Source: DASRAU01 sp035638075
Lineage (GTDB): Bacteria > Acidobacteriota > Polarisedimenticolia > Gp22-AA2
Length of the DNA: 64,000 bases
Direction of reading: 5' to 3'
NCBI GenBank assembly: GCA_035638075.1
Contig: DASRAU010000041.1
Location: 124,001-188,000 of the forward strand
The notes under the pieces were generated by a model. That model saw nothing but the letters and a program-made list of their open reading frames with translations. It was not told the DNA's origin and ran no database searches. Shown here piece after piece: positions 26,762 to 35,506 of the stretch (positions are counted from its first letter, which is position 1; each line of letters opens with the position of its first letter). Both the position numbers and the translations under genes were made by a program.

Positions 26762-27987
26762 CCGCGCACGGCGGAGATCGAGGCGATGACGCAGGCCGGG
26801 ACGCGATCGCGCAGCCGGGCGATGTCGGGCTCGACCGCGACGTCGCGGAAGCCGCACGCCACGAGTCCCGCGGCCCATTGCTCCGGCGACAGGAAGCCGC
26901 CGTGCGGGCGCCAGGGATCGACCAGCCGCGGCGAGCGGAACGACTCCAGCAGGTTGAAGAGGAACTCGACGTAGATCGGCCGGTCCGCGAACGGCCGGAC
27001 GCACTCCGAGAGGACGAGCGTGCCGCCCGGCGCAAGGGCGCGGCGGATCTCCGCGAAGGTGAGCTCGAGATCGCGCGCGACGTGCAGCGTGTTGACGCCG
27101 TACACCAGCGTCACCGACCCCGGTTCGATGCCCGCCTCGGCGAACGGACGGTCCATGTCGAGCCGCGCCGCCGTGATCGGCGCCCCGGGCAGGCGCGCGG
27201 CGAGGCCTCTCTGGCCGCGGCGCAGGAAGGACGGGGCCGCCTCGGTGAAACGGTAGGCCGCGATCGAGGCCGCGCGCCCCGTCGCGGCGAGCCTGTCGAA
27301 CAGCGCCGCGGTCGCGCTGCCGAGCCCGCCGCCGATCTCCAGCACCGTGCCGCCGCCTGCGCGCGACAGGGAGCGCTCGGCCGCGAGGGCGCCGATGCGG
27401 TTGCTCACGGCGTAGAGCGGGTTGTCGTTGGAGAAGTAGTCGATCCAGGCGCTGAACTGATCCGGCGCGAACAGCGCCTCTTCGCCGTTGACGCGGCCGC
27501 GCAGGACGTCCGGAGAGAGCGCCGCCACCCGGTCGGCCAGCCGGTACGATGCGAGACAGGCTGGATCGTGGGCTTCCTGCTCGTGCGCAATGACGGCCGC
27601 GTCCGGCTCGGGCAAAGGCGCGGCCAGGACGAAGCGGTCCCCTCCTCCGGCGTGATCCGTCGCCTCGACCGCGGAGGCGTCGTCGCCCTCGGCTCGCGTC
27701 AGGACACCACTCGCGGCGAGGGTGGACAGGAGCCACGCCACTGGTACTTTGCTTCGACTCGGGTCGAGGCCCGCGCGCGCGGCGAGCTCGTCGGCCGTCC
27801 CCGGCTCGCGGGCCGCCTGCTCGAGCCCGGCGTCGCGGACCAACCGAATGGCCAGGCGCCGGATGTACTCCTCGAACAGCCCGCACGAGCGCACGAAGCG
27901 GTCGTCGAAGATCGCCCGCAGCGCCGGGGAGAGCAGCCGATCGAGGTCCGCGCCGCCCGTCGTCCCGCTCGCTGCGCCGCTCGTCAT
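26758..27987 (-). CDS. class I SAM-dependent methyltransferase
   Basis: 409 residues. The catalytic Rossmann part is in the C-terminal half: VLEIGGGLGSATAALFD is the SAM-binding motif I, followed by LVYGVNTLHVARDLELTFAEIRRALAPGGTLVLSE (motifs II/III). The N-terminal 170 residues are helical with a winged-helix-like feel (LAARAGLDPSRSKVPVAWLLSTLAASGVL), as in O-methyltransferases and polyketide-associated methyltransferases. It lies between the ketoreductase gene (24-bp gap) and the hotdog gene (4-bp overlap), so it probably acts on the same acyl product. The substrate is unknown. Confidence 0.82.
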   Translation of the reverse strand: MTSGAASGTTGGADLDRLLSPALRAIFDDRFVRSCGLFEEYIRRLAIRLVRDAGLEQAAREPGTADELAARAGLDPSRSKVPVAWLLSTLAASGVLTRAEGDDASAVEATDHAGGGDRFVLAAPLPEPDAAVIAHEQEAHDPACLASYRLADRVAALSPDVLRGRVNGEEALFAPDQFSAWIDYFSNDNPLYAVSNRIGALAAERSLSRAGGGTVLEIGGGLGSATAALFDRLAATGRAASIAAYRFTEAAPSFLRRGQRGLAARLPGAPITAARLDMDRPFAEAGIEPGSVTLVYGVNTLHVARDLELTFAEIRRALAPGGTLVLSECVRPFADRPIYVEFLFNLLESFRSPRLVDPWRPHGGFLSPEQWAAGLVACGFRDVAVEPDIARLRDRVPACVIASISAVRG

Positions 27988-28011
27988 CCTGTTCTCCCGC
28001 GCAGCGAAGGA

Positions 28012-28788
28012 TTACGCCAGGAGGCCGGCGTCGATGACGATCGTCTGGCCGGTGATCGAGGTGGATTTGTCGGACAGGAGGAAGACGATGGCCTCCGCGA
28101 CCCCTTCGGGCGTCACGCCGGCCGGCAGCGCCTCGGCCGAGCGCAGCGCCTTGACCTTCTCCGGCGGCACGTCGGCGACCATGGCGGTCGGCACGAACCC
28201 GGGGATGACGGCGTTCACGCGCAGACCGCGCGACCCGACTTCGCGCGCCAGGCTGCGCGTCAGGCCGAGCACGCCCGCCTTGGCCGCGCCGTAGGCCGTC
28301 TGCCCCGCCAGTCCGTGCACCGCGGTCATCGAGGAGACGTTGACGATCGATCCCCGGCGGCGATACAGCATCGAGGGGATGACGGCGCGGCAGCAGCGGA
28401 AGACGCCGCCGAGGTTTGCGTCGAGCAGGTCCTCCCACTCCGCATCGGGAAGCGCCGCGAGCAGGCCGTCGCGCCGCACGCCCGCGTTGTTCACGAGCCC
28501 GGCGATCGGTCCCACCTTCTCTTCGACCTCGCGCGCCAGCCGTCCCGCCGCCTCCCGATCGCGCAAATCGAACCGGAACGGCACGGCCCGCCCTTCGAGC
28601 CTCTCGGCGAGGGCGCGCGCCTCCGCTTCGTTCTCGCGCCAGGTGAAGGCCACGTTCCAGCCTTCGGCCGCGAGCAGGGTGACGGTGGCGCGGCCGATGC
28701 CGCGACTCCCGCCGGTCACGAGCGCGACCGGACGCGCGGCGCCGGCGCCGGAGGACGGGGCGGGGACGGAGCCGGATGGTGCGGTCAC
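28012..28788 (-). CDS. fabG: 3-oxoacyl-ACP reductase (FabG-like SDR)
   Basis: 258 residues. NAD(P) site VTGGSRGIGRA (about 25-35), the NNAG loop, and the active-site set NVSSM...YGAAK (Ser-Tyr-Lys) are all present. The C-terminus VFLLSDKSTSITGQTIVIDAG is typical of FabG. A GTG start lies 28 bp after the stop of the ACP gene, so the pair forms one operon. It probably reduces 3-oxoacyl-ACP bound to that carrier, as ApeQ does in aryl polyene clusters, although a housekeeping role cannot be excluded. Confidence 0.9.
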   Translation of the reverse strand: MTAPSGSVPAPSSGAGAARPVALVTGGSRGIGRATVTLLAAEGWNVAFTWRENEAEARALAERLEGRAVPFRFDLRDREAAGRLAREVEEKVGPIAGLVNNAGVRRDGLLAALPDAEWEDLLDANLGGVFRCCRAVIPSMLYRRRGSIVNVSSMTAVHGLAGQTAYGAAKAGVLGLTRSLAREVGSRGLRVNAVIPGFVPTAMVADVPPEKVKALRSAEALPAGVTPEGVAEAIVFLLSDKSTSITGQTIVIDAGLLA

Positions 28789-28816
28789 GGACGCCCCGGG
28801 CGGCCGCCGGCCCGCG

Positions 28817-29092
28817 TCATGACGGCTTGGAGGCGAGTCGCTCCTGGACGAAAGCGGCCAGGGTGCTGATGGAGGTGAACGTTTCCTTCCCGACCTGGTG
28901 CCCTTCGATGCGGATGCCGTACTCCTTCTCGAGGGCGACCATCAGCTCGAGCGCGTCCACCGAGTCGAGCCCGAGCCCGTCGCCGAACAGCGGCGATTCG
29001 TCGCCGATGTCGGAGGGCGAGGTCCCCTGCAGGTGGAGCGACTCGACCAGGAGCGTCTTGATGCGTGAACGGACGGCGCTGGTGTCGGGCAT
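28817..29092 (-). CDS. acyl carrier protein
   Basis: 91 residues, four-helix acyl carrier fold, with the phosphopantetheine attachment serine S44 in GLGLDSVDALEL (DSV instead of the usual DSL). It begins a run of four genes (ACP, ketoreductase, methyltransferase, double hotdog). No Shine-Dalgarno precedes the ATG. A TATACT hexamer ends 9 nt before it, suggesting a leaderless transcript. It is probably a dedicated carrier for a secondary acyl pathway, not the housekeeping ACP. Confidence 0.92.
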   Translation of the reverse strand: MPDTSAVRSRIKTLLVESLHLQGTSPSDIGDESPLFGDGLGLDSVDALELMVALEKEYGIRIEGHQVGKETFTSISTLAAFVQERLASKPS

Positions 29093-29101
29093 GAGGCGAA
29101 A

Positions 29102-29107
29102 AGTATA
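29102..29107 (-). promoter_or_regulatory. candidate -10 element of the acyl cassette
   Basis: TATACT on the minus strand, 9 nt before the ACP start codon, with no Shine-Dalgarno between. No convincing -35 hexamer was found at 17 bp. The spacing matches other leaderless-looking starts in this window. Confidence 0.35.
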
Positions 29108-29168
29108 GACCAGGGCCGGTCTCCCAGAGCGGCGCCGGCCTTGGGGTTCGCTCTGCGGAACGGCGCGC

Positions 29169-31028
29169 TCAGCCTCCGGCGGCGGGTGCGGCGGGCGGAT
29201 CCGCGGGGACGGCAGGAGGACTGGAGGGCGGCGCCTCGGCGGGCGGGGCCGGCGCGTGGCTCTCCGTCGGAGCAGCCGGCGCCGGGTTCTCCGCAGGGGT
29301 CACGGGCGCGGGAGTGTCCGCCCCGCGCACGATGATGGTCTCGCCGAGGGCGGCGCGGTAGTCGTCCTCGCTCAGTGCGTCCACCGAGCGCAGCTTGGCC
29401 AGGAGCGCATCGACGAGCTGGCGGAGCCCCGGTCCAGGGGTGCCGTGGGCGAAGGAGGACTGGTACTTCACCGGAGCCGGGATGAGACAGACGAGAAAAG
29501 CCATCTGCGCCGGCGTCAGTTCGCGCGGCTCGCGGCCGAAATAGGCGCGCGCGGCGGGGCGCAGGCCGAACAGGCCGGGCCCCCACTCGATGACGTTGAC
29601 GTAGATCTCGAGGATGCGTTTCTTGCCGAGCGATGATTCGAGCAGGAACGCCAGCGGCACCTCCTGCACCTTGCGGCCGACCCGCTTGTCGCGCGTCAAG
29701 AACAGGTTCTTCGCGAGCTGCTGCGTGATCGTCGAGGCGCCGCGCACCGCGCCGCCGCGCGCCCAGTCGGTGAGGATGGCCGACGGCAGCTCGCGCAGGT
29801 CGATCCCGGGGTGGCCGTAGAAGCCGGCGTCCTCCGCCAGGAGCAGCGTCCTCAGGAACAGGGGCGGCACTTCGTCGAGCGGGATGTAGTCCGGCGAGGC
29901 GCGGGCCACCTCGACGACGTGGCTGTCGCCGTTCTCCACCACCGCCTCGTGCACGAAATCCCCGCGCAGGCGCGCGATCACCGCGGGGACGCGCGCCGGC
30001 GGCGTGAAGCGGACGTCCTGCGTCACCACGAACGAGGCCGGATCCGAAAGCCGTCCCTGCGCATGCGCGCTCAACGACGCCGCTCCCAGGTCCGCAGCCG
30101 CCGTCGTGGTCCTGGCGTCGGCCTCGAGGGCGGCGGGGGCGCCGACGCCGGTCGCTTGCAAGAGGGTCGCGAAGTCGGCGCGCTCCACCTCGAGCGACAG
30201 ATCGACCGTGGGGTCGGCGCCGAGATCGTGGACCGCCAGCGAGCCGGAGACGGCCGCCCCGGCGATCGCGGCGCTGAACGCGGGGACGTCGAGGGTTTTC
30301 TCCGGCCGCCGCCAGGTTCCCGCGGCGCGCAGCTCGACCTGCGTCGGCGCACCCAGCCCGGGGTCCAAGTCCCCTTCCGCCGCCAGCGCCGGAAGCCGCG
30401 CGGCGGAGGAGGTCAGGTCGACGTCGAACGCCAGGACTCCGGCGGCGTCGGTGAGGCGCGCGCTGCCGCGAAGAGTCCCGCCCTGAAGCAACGCCCGATC
30501 GCCGCGCCGCACGTCGAAGACCCGATCGACCGGGAGATCCGAGAGCCGGAGGGCGAGATCGTTCTCACCCGGCGCCACGGTGCGCTCGACCAGAAGGCCA
30601 GGGCGCGGCTTGACGAGCGCCAGGCTCCAGGAGCCTCCGGCGCCGCGCAGATCCCACGCGGTCAGCTCCGACGCCAGGGAGAGATCGGCCGGACCATGCA
30701 GGGCGGCTTCGAACACGTTCAACCGGGTCCGCCCGCGCCAGAAGCAATCCACCTGCTTCGCCTCGAAACGGAGACCGCTCTTCGAGACGGCGACATCGCG
30801 CAGCCGCACCGGCGGCCACAGCCCCAGCCGCACCGCCCCGATCGAGGCCTCGGCGCCCCGGCGGGCGGCCTCCTTTTCGAGCCGCGCCCGGAGCACTTCC
30901 TCGAGCCGGGGGCGCGCCAGGAGCGCTCCCGCCACGAGGACGGCGGCGACCACGGCCGCGACGACGGCCCGGCGACGCGTCCGGGAGGATACGAATTCGT
31001 ACATCCATCGAGAATGCCACAGAAGCAT
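29169..31028 (-). CDS. GT51 peptidoglycan glycosyltransferase with large AsmA-like N-terminal region
   Basis: 619 residues. One membrane helix near the N-terminus (about 20-42) is followed by some 330 residues of extracytoplasmic beta-rich sequence resembling AsmA-like domains. Then comes a glycosyltransferase 51 domain: LLLAEDAGFYGHPGID (E399 is the catalytic Glu), GASTITQQLAKNLFL, and LEIYVNVIEWGPGLFGL. No transpeptidase domain follows; the end is a Pro/Ala-rich tail. It is a monofunctional transglycosylase, polymerising lipid II, with an unusual extension. Two Met codons (31028 and 31004) are possible starts. Numbering here uses the first. Confidence 0.85.
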   Translation of the reverse strand: MLLWHSRWMYEFVSSRTRRRAVVAAVVAAVLVAGALLARPRLEEVLRARLEKEAARRGAEASIGAVRLGLWPPVRLRDVAVSKSGLRFEAKQVDCFWRGRTRLNVFEAALHGPADLSLASELTAWDLRGAGGSWSLALVKPRPGLLVERTVAPGENDLALRLSDLPVDRVFDVRRGDRALLQGGTLRGSARLTDAAGVLAFDVDLTSSAARLPALAAEGDLDPGLGAPTQVELRAAGTWRRPEKTLDVPAFSAAIAGAAVSGSLAVHDLGADPTVDLSLEVERADFATLLQATGVGAPAALEADARTTTAAADLGAASLSAHAQGRLSDPASFVVTQDVRFTPPARVPAVIARLRGDFVHEAVVENGDSHVVEVARASPDYIPLDEVPPLFLRTLLLAEDAGFYGHPGIDLRELPSAILTDWARGGAVRGASTITQQLAKNLFLTRDKRVGRKVQEVPLAFLLESSLGKKRILEIYVNVIEWGPGLFGLRPAARAYFGREPRELTPAQMAFLVCLIPAPVKYQSSFAHGTPGPGLRQLVDALLAKLRSVDALSEDDYRAALGETIIVRGADTPAPVTPAENPAPAAPTESHAPAPPAEAPPSSPPAVPADPPAAPAAGG

Positions 31029-31100
31029 GCGGCCGCCCGCCCGATCACGGTCTCGTCATACGTTTTCCGTCATCGGGGCCTTCTCATGTTCGTCATTCGC

Positions 31101-31130
31101 TTGCGCGCAAGGGCGCGCCAGACCTAGGTT
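31101..31130 (+). promoter_or_regulatory. candidate promoter of the beta-barrel gene
   Basis: TTGCGC (31101-31106) and TAGGTT (31125-31130) with 18 bp between, 55 bp upstream of the ATG at 31186. A classic ribosome-binding site (GGGGAGGA) follows in the leader. Confidence 0.45.
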
Positions 31131-31185
31131 TCGGCGTGATGGCGGATGAGGCCGCCAACACACAACCATGGGGAGGAACCACCGA

Positions 31186-31737
31186 ATGAAGAAGATCCTC
31201 AGCGTCGCGTTTCTGGCCCTGCTCGCCGTCACGGCTCCTTCGTACGCCGCGATTGCGAAGGGCAACGGCGAGGTCGGGTTCGACTACGGGCAGATGAGCT
31301 ACGACTCGGACACCAACCTCGACTCGTCGGACAACCTGTCGCTGCGCGGCGGGTACTTCATGACCGACCTGTTCCAGGTCGAGGGTCAGTACTCCACCGC
31401 CGACTCCAAGACCGAGGTCGTTCCTGGCCTGGACGTGAAGGCCTCGACCGACATGATCATGGTGAACGGCGTGTTCAACTTCATGCCGAAGAAGGACATC
31501 AACCCCTTCGTGCTCGTCGGCGTGGGCCAGGCGGACGTGTCGGTCAACGACGGCACGGACTCGGTGAGCGACAGCGGCACGGCCTACCAGATCGCCGCGG
31601 GCAGCCGCTTCTTCTTCGGGAAGGCGAAGCGCGCCGCGTTCCGCCTCGACGTGTCGATGATCAACCAGGACACGTTCAACGAGACGCAGACGAACACCAC
31701 GTTCGCCGGCGGCTTCACCTTCAAGCTGGGCAAGTAA
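31186..31737 (+). CDS. small outer-membrane beta-barrel protein
   Basis: 183 residues from the ATG at 31186 (GGGGAGGA upstream; a longer frame lacks support). Signal peptide MKKILSVAFLALLAVTAPSYA, then alternating beta-strands with aromatic ends, such as EVGFDYGQMSY, LRGGYFMTDLFQVEGQY, INPFVLVGVGQADV and FRLDVSMIN. It ends in FAGGFTFKLGK, with a terminal beta-strand of the type recognised by BamA, though the last residue is Lys. OmpW/OmpA-like eight-strand barrels fit. A paralogue lies at 57369-57965 (AGITKGNGELGFDFG aligns with AAIAKGNGEVGFDYG). A strong terminator follows. Confidence 0.82.
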   Translation: MKKILSVAFLALLAVTAPSYAAIAKGNGEVGFDYGQMSYDSDTNLDSSDNLSLRGGYFMTDLFQVEGQYSTADSKTEVVPGLDVKASTDMIMVNGVFNFMPKKDINPFVLVGVGQADVSVNDGTDSVSDSGTAYQIAAGSRFFFGKAKRAAFRLDVSMINQDTFNETQTNTTFAGGFTFKLGK

Positions 31738-31761
31738 CCGACCCGACGGTCAAGCAACACG

Positions 31762-31798
31762 AGCCCCGGCCGGTCTCCGGCCGGGGCTTTTTCTTTTT
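31762..31798 (+). terminator. intrinsic terminator of the beta-barrel gene
   Basis: A perfect 12-bp GC-rich stem (31762-31773 with 31777-31788), a TCT loop, and then a T-rich tract to 31798. It lies 25 bp after the stop codon. Confidence 0.9.
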
Positions 31799-31811
31799 CC
31801 GCGCGGCGACG

Positions 31812-32834
31812 TCAGCCGGCGATCTTCGCGATGGCCTGGTCGAGCGCCTCCTCGGTGAGGCGGGTGGGCGTGTACCACCGGACGATTCCCGTCCGATCGA
31901 TGAAGACGAAGGTCGGGGTGCTCGATCCGCCGTAGCGCTCCATCGAGGCGGTGCTGATGACGATCGGCATCGCCCCGACGTCGGCGTAGACCGTCTTCCA
32001 GACGTCTTCCACGCGTGCCTTCTCGGCGGTGCGCTTGTCCCCGTCGTCGTAGTAGCGCGTCAGCCCGACGAAGGCGACCCCGGCGTGGGTCTTCCGGGCG
32101 TGCGCCAGGGCGCGCGCCATCCCCTTGCAGTCGCCGCACCATTCGGCCCACAGGAAGAGGACGACCGGCTTCCCCTTGAGCGCCGCGAGCGCCGGCGGCC
32201 GGGCGTCGCCCGCGAAGTCCTCGACCACCAGCTCGGGGGCGGCGGTTCCCGCGAGCGTCATCATGTTCAGCCGCTTGTTGAGGCGCGAGCGCAGGGCGAC
32301 CGGTCCGGGTGTCTTCGCCAGCTCGCCGCGCAGGAACTCCGCCGCCCTCTTCGACCCCGATTTGCGCTCGAGGAGCTGGGCCTCGACTTCGATCGCCGTG
32401 CCCCAGGCCAGCTCGAGCCCGTGGTCGTCCTCGAGCTTCGCCCCTTTCGCCGTTGCGTCGGCGACGTGCGCGCGCACTTCGCCCGCGTCACGCTTCGCCT
32501 TCGCCTCGTCGCCGAGGAGCAGCGCGCCGCGGGCCAGCCACGAGAGTCCCGAGAGCCAGGTCGCGTCCTCGCCGTTCTCGGCGCGCAGGACCTCGACGAT
32601 CGACTCGGCGCTGAGCAGATCCCCCGCCGCGATCTTGTTGCGGATGAAGGTGACCGGATTCGGAGGCGGCGCCGGCGCCAGCGTCGCGGGAGCCCCCGGG
32701 GCGGCGGGGACCGATGGGGCCGCGGGCGGTGACGGCGGCGTCTGAACCGTCTGCCCGGTCGAGAGGCCGCTCGCGAGCGACAGCACCAGCGGCACGGCCG
32801 CGATCAAGGAAACGCCTGCACGACTCGCCTTCAT
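31812..32834 (-). CDS. TlpA-like thioredoxin-fold protein, exported
   Basis: 340 residues with a signal peptide (MKASRAGVSLIAAVPLVLSLASG), a Pro/Ala-rich linker, about 130 residues of helical sequence of unknown type, and a redoxin domain from about residue 205. The active site is WAEWCGDCKG (C233 and C236), with VVLFLWAEW before it and FVFIDRTGIVRWY later as the cis-Pro region. It probably reduces or oxidises thiols in the periplasm. The N-terminal helical region could be TPR-like. Its terminator region is shared with the convergent barrel gene. Confidence 0.85.
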   Translation of the reverse strand: MKASRAGVSLIAAVPLVLSLASGLSTGQTVQTPPSPPAAPSVPAAPGAPATLAPAPPPNPVTFIRNKIAAGDLLSAESIVEVLRAENGEDATWLSGLSWLARGALLLGDEAKAKRDAGEVRAHVADATAKGAKLEDDHGLELAWGTAIEVEAQLLERKSGSKRAAEFLRGELAKTPGPVALRSRLNKRLNMMTLAGTAAPELVVEDFAGDARPPALAALKGKPVVLFLWAEWCGDCKGMARALAHARKTHAGVAFVGLTRYYDDGDKRTAEKARVEDVWKTVYADVGAMPIVISTASMERYGGSSTPTFVFIDRTGIVRWYTPTRLTEEALDQAIAKIAG

Positions 32835-32891
32835 CGATGACCTCCGGAGTGTCTCTTTGCGGCCGCGATTCTATCGTCCGCGCGGGCTAAC

Positions 32892-33671
32892 ATGAGCGGA
32901 CGGTTCGACATGGCTGACGAAGAGGGTCCCCCCGATCTGTCCGCCCGGCTCGCGCTGCGCGAGCGGCCGGCCGGATCTCCTCTGATGTACCAGACGTGGG
33001 GAAAGCTCCTCTTCATGCACTGGCCGGTGCCGGTGGCGGCGCTGCGGCCACTCATCCCCCGGGCGCTCGACATCGACACGCACGAAGGACGCGCCTGGGC
33101 GGCGCTGACGCCGTTCACGCTGTGGGGGCTGCGGCCGCGTTTCGTCCCGGAGCTTCCGGGGATCAGCCGGTTCCACGAGCTGAACGTGCGCACCTACGTG
33201 CACCATCGCGGCGTGCCGGGTGTCTGGTTCTTCTCGCTCGACGCGGCCCGCCTCCTGCCGGTGATCGGCGCGCGGCTGTTCTTCCATCTCCCTTATCACG
33301 AGGCCGAGATGTCGCTCGAGGAGCGGGGCGCGACCATCGACTACCGTTCGCGCCGTCTCGGGCATCCGCCGCGGCCGGCGGATTTCCGCGTCGTCTGGGC
33401 TCCCAGTGTAGCGCTTCCCGAGGCCGTTCCCGGGTCGCTCGAGTTCTTCCTCGTGGAGCGCTACTGCCTCTATGCAGAGCACCGCGGCCGGATCTTCCGC
33501 GCCCGCATCCACCACGTCCCCTGGCCGCTGCGGGAAGCGACGGCGTCGGAGTGGACCTCGACGATGTTCGAGGCGGCCGGCTTCGCGACGCCCGGCGGGG
33601 AGCCGCTCCTGCACAAAGGAGGACCGGTGCGCGTCGAGGTCTGGCCGCTCGAGCGCGTCCAGGAGCCTTGA
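32892..33671 (+). CDS. DUF2071 (YqjF-like) protein
   Basis: 259 residues. Recognised by FMHWPVPVAALRPLIPRALDIDTHEGRAWAALTPF near the N-terminus and FHELNVRTYVHHRGVPGVWFFSLDA in the middle, the conserved core of DUF2071. The family has an acetoacetate decarboxylase-like fold but no proven activity for most members. Its start lies 57 bp from the divergent TlpA-like gene. A second Met at residue 6 is possible; neither has a clear Shine-Dalgarno. Confidence 0.85.
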   Translation: MSGRFDMADEEGPPDLSARLALRERPAGSPLMYQTWGKLLFMHWPVPVAALRPLIPRALDIDTHEGRAWAALTPFTLWGLRPRFVPELPGISRFHELNVRTYVHHRGVPGVWFFSLDAARLLPVIGARLFFHLPYHEAEMSLEERGATIDYRSRRLGHPPRPADFRVVWAPSVALPEAVPGSLEFFLVERYCLYAEHRGRIFRARIHHVPWPLREATASEWTSTMFEAAGFATPGGEPLLHKGGPVRVEVWPLERVQEP

Positions 33672-33690
33672 CCCGGTGCTGAGCCGGCGC

Positions 33691-33720
33691 TTGTGCAGCC
33701 GGCCGCGCCGGAGTTATAAG
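33691..33720 (+). promoter_or_regulatory. candidate promoter reaching a TTG start codon
   Basis: TTGTGC (33691-33696), 18 bp, TATAAG (33715-33720), and then only 7 nt to the TTG start at 33728. Transcription would begin at or next to the start codon. Confidence 0.4.
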
Positions 33721-33727
33721 ACCCCCC

Positions 33728-35506
33728 TTGCCTGAAGCCGCTTCGCTCGCGCTCGTCCCGATCGTCTTCGCGCTGACGGTCTTCGGACCCGGCTTCCTCC
33801 TCGTCCGGCGCGCCGGCTGGACGCCGCTCGAAACCGCCACGGGGGCGCTCGCCCTGTCGATCCTCCTGGTCGGCCTGGTCTCGTTCGGCTTCGGAATCGC
33901 GTCGGTGCCTGTCGCCGGGCGCGCGGTCCTGCTGGCGGGGTGCGTGCTCGCGACCCTCGTCGCCGCGCCGGCCGTCGCCGATGTGGTGCGCCGCGACGCG
34001 GAGGCGCGCCGCGCCCTCGCGTGGTTCGGCCTGCTCGCGCTCTGGGGCGTGTCGCTGCAGGCGCTGGTGCGCAACTACTCCGGCGGCAACATCGTCTACG
34101 ACTGGCTCGACCACTACGAGCGAGCGAAGTTCTTCCTCGGCTGGCAGCCCGTGGACAAGCTCTTCTCGGGAGCGCTCCTGACGGCGCGGCCGCCGCTGAT
34201 GAACGCCTTCGCGGCGCAGCTTTTGGCCGTGACCTCGTCCCGCTTCGCCGGTTACCAGCTGACGGTGGCGCTGCTCGGCCTGCTGGCTTACTGGCCAATC
34301 CTGCTCGTGGCCCGGCTGTTCTGCCGGCCCGCGACCGCGGATGGAGAGAGCGCCGCGGCGCGCGGCCTGCCGCGGACGGTGGCGATCGTCCTGATGTTCC
34401 AGCCGATGTTCCTCGAGAACGTGTCGTACTCGTGGACGCGGATGACCGCCGTCTTCTTCGTGCTGGCGGCGGTCGGCTTCTACGTCGAGGGGTGGCGGCG
34501 CGGCGATCTCACGCGGACCGTGTTCGCCTTCGTCTGCGGCGCGGCCGCCATCCTCACGCACTATTCGTCCGCGCCGTACATCCTGTTCCTGGCGCTGCAC
34601 CAGCTGTTCTTCGTCCTGCCGGCGCGGCCGCGGATGTGGCGGGAGCTCACGACGATCGCGCTCGCCGGGACGCTCGTGCTCGCGCCGTGGCTCACCTGGG
34701 CCGGGTCGGTCTACGGCGCCGGGACCCTCCTCTCGGCCGGGCTCGCCTCCTCGGGGAAGCCGCTGCCGACCGCGGGAGCGAATCTCGCGAAGGCGGCGCT
34801 CAACCTGCGCGACACCTTCGTCCCGCCGCTCCTGCGCGACGTGCCGCGCGATGCGGGCGCGCCCGGGTCGGGCTGGGGCCGCCTGCGCGATGAAGCGTTC
34901 CTGATGTACCAGGGGAATCTCCCCTTCGCGCTCGGCTCGCTGGGTGTCGTGCTGCTGGTCCTCGAAGCGCTCCGGAGCAGGAGATCACGTCGGTCGCGGC
35001 CCCCGGCCCCATCGCAGCCCGACCCGTGGGTCTTCTGGATCGCGCTCGCCGCCTTCGTCATCGTGACCGGCATCGGCGTCCAGGGAAGCCGAGAGCCTCT
35101 CGGCCTGGCGCACACGGCGCAGCAGCCCCTGGTGATGATCGGCGTCGCCTTCCTCGCCTCCCGCTTCGGCGCCTGGCCGCGGTGGCTGCGCGTCCTCGCC
35201 GCCGCGGGTTTCCTCGTCGACGCGTGTTTCGGCGTCCTGCTGCAGTTCTGGCTGCAGTCGTATCCGCTCGATTTGCCGAGCGACTGGCGCGGCCCGCTGG
35301 GGCTGACGCTGCGCGACCTGAGCCTGATGATGGCGGGCTGGAACTGGGGCAACAAGATCGGCGGCGGCCACCGCTTCGTCGCCGATGTTCTCAGCGGGGC
35401 CGCATGGATCCCGTTCGTGACCGCGGCGATCGTCTTCGCCGCCGGCACGGTCGCGCTCCTGCGCCTGGCCTGGCGCGGACCGGAGCCCGCGGCGCCTCAC
35501 TCGTAG
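33728..35506 (+). CDS. polytopic membrane glycosyltransferase-like protein
   Basis: 592 residues with at least ten hydrophobic segments. The first luminal loop carries NYSGGNIVYDWLDHYERAKFF, in the position where GT-C enzymes such as the PMT/ArnT family have acidic catalytic residues (here D and E). Later there are hydrophobic helices, a soluble loop with LRDTFVPPLLRD and a final helix. It resembles GT39/GT83-type mannosyl or aminoarabinose transferases, but I cannot name the sugar. The start is TTG, with a candidate promoter 7 nt before it. Its stop overlaps that of the convergent ADOP gene by 10 bp. Confidence 0.65.
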   Translation: MPEAASLALVPIVFALTVFGPGFLLVRRAGWTPLETATGALALSILLVGLVSFGFGIASVPVAGRAVLLAGCVLATLVAAPAVADVVRRDAEARRALAWFGLLALWGVSLQALVRNYSGGNIVYDWLDHYERAKFFLGWQPVDKLFSGALLTARPPLMNAFAAQLLAVTSSRFAGYQLTVALLGLLAYWPILLVARLFCRPATADGESAAARGLPRTVAIVLMFQPMFLENVSYSWTRMTAVFFVLAAVGFYVEGWRRGDLTRTVFAFVCGAAAILTHYSSAPYILFLALHQLFFVLPARPRMWRELTTIALAGTLVLAPWLTWAGSVYGAGTLLSAGLASSGKPLPTAGANLAKAALNLRDTFVPPLLRDVPRDAGAPGSGWGRLRDEAFLMYQGNLPFALGSLGVVLLVLEALRSRRSRRSRPPAPSQPDPWVFWIALAAFVIVTGIGVQGSREPLGLAHTAQQPLVMIGVAFLASRFGAWPRWLRVLAAAGFLVDACFGVLLQFWLQSYPLDLPSDWRGPLGLTLRDLSLMMAGWNWGNKIGGGHRFVADVLSGAAWIPFVTAAIVFAAGTVALLRLAWRGPEPAAPHS

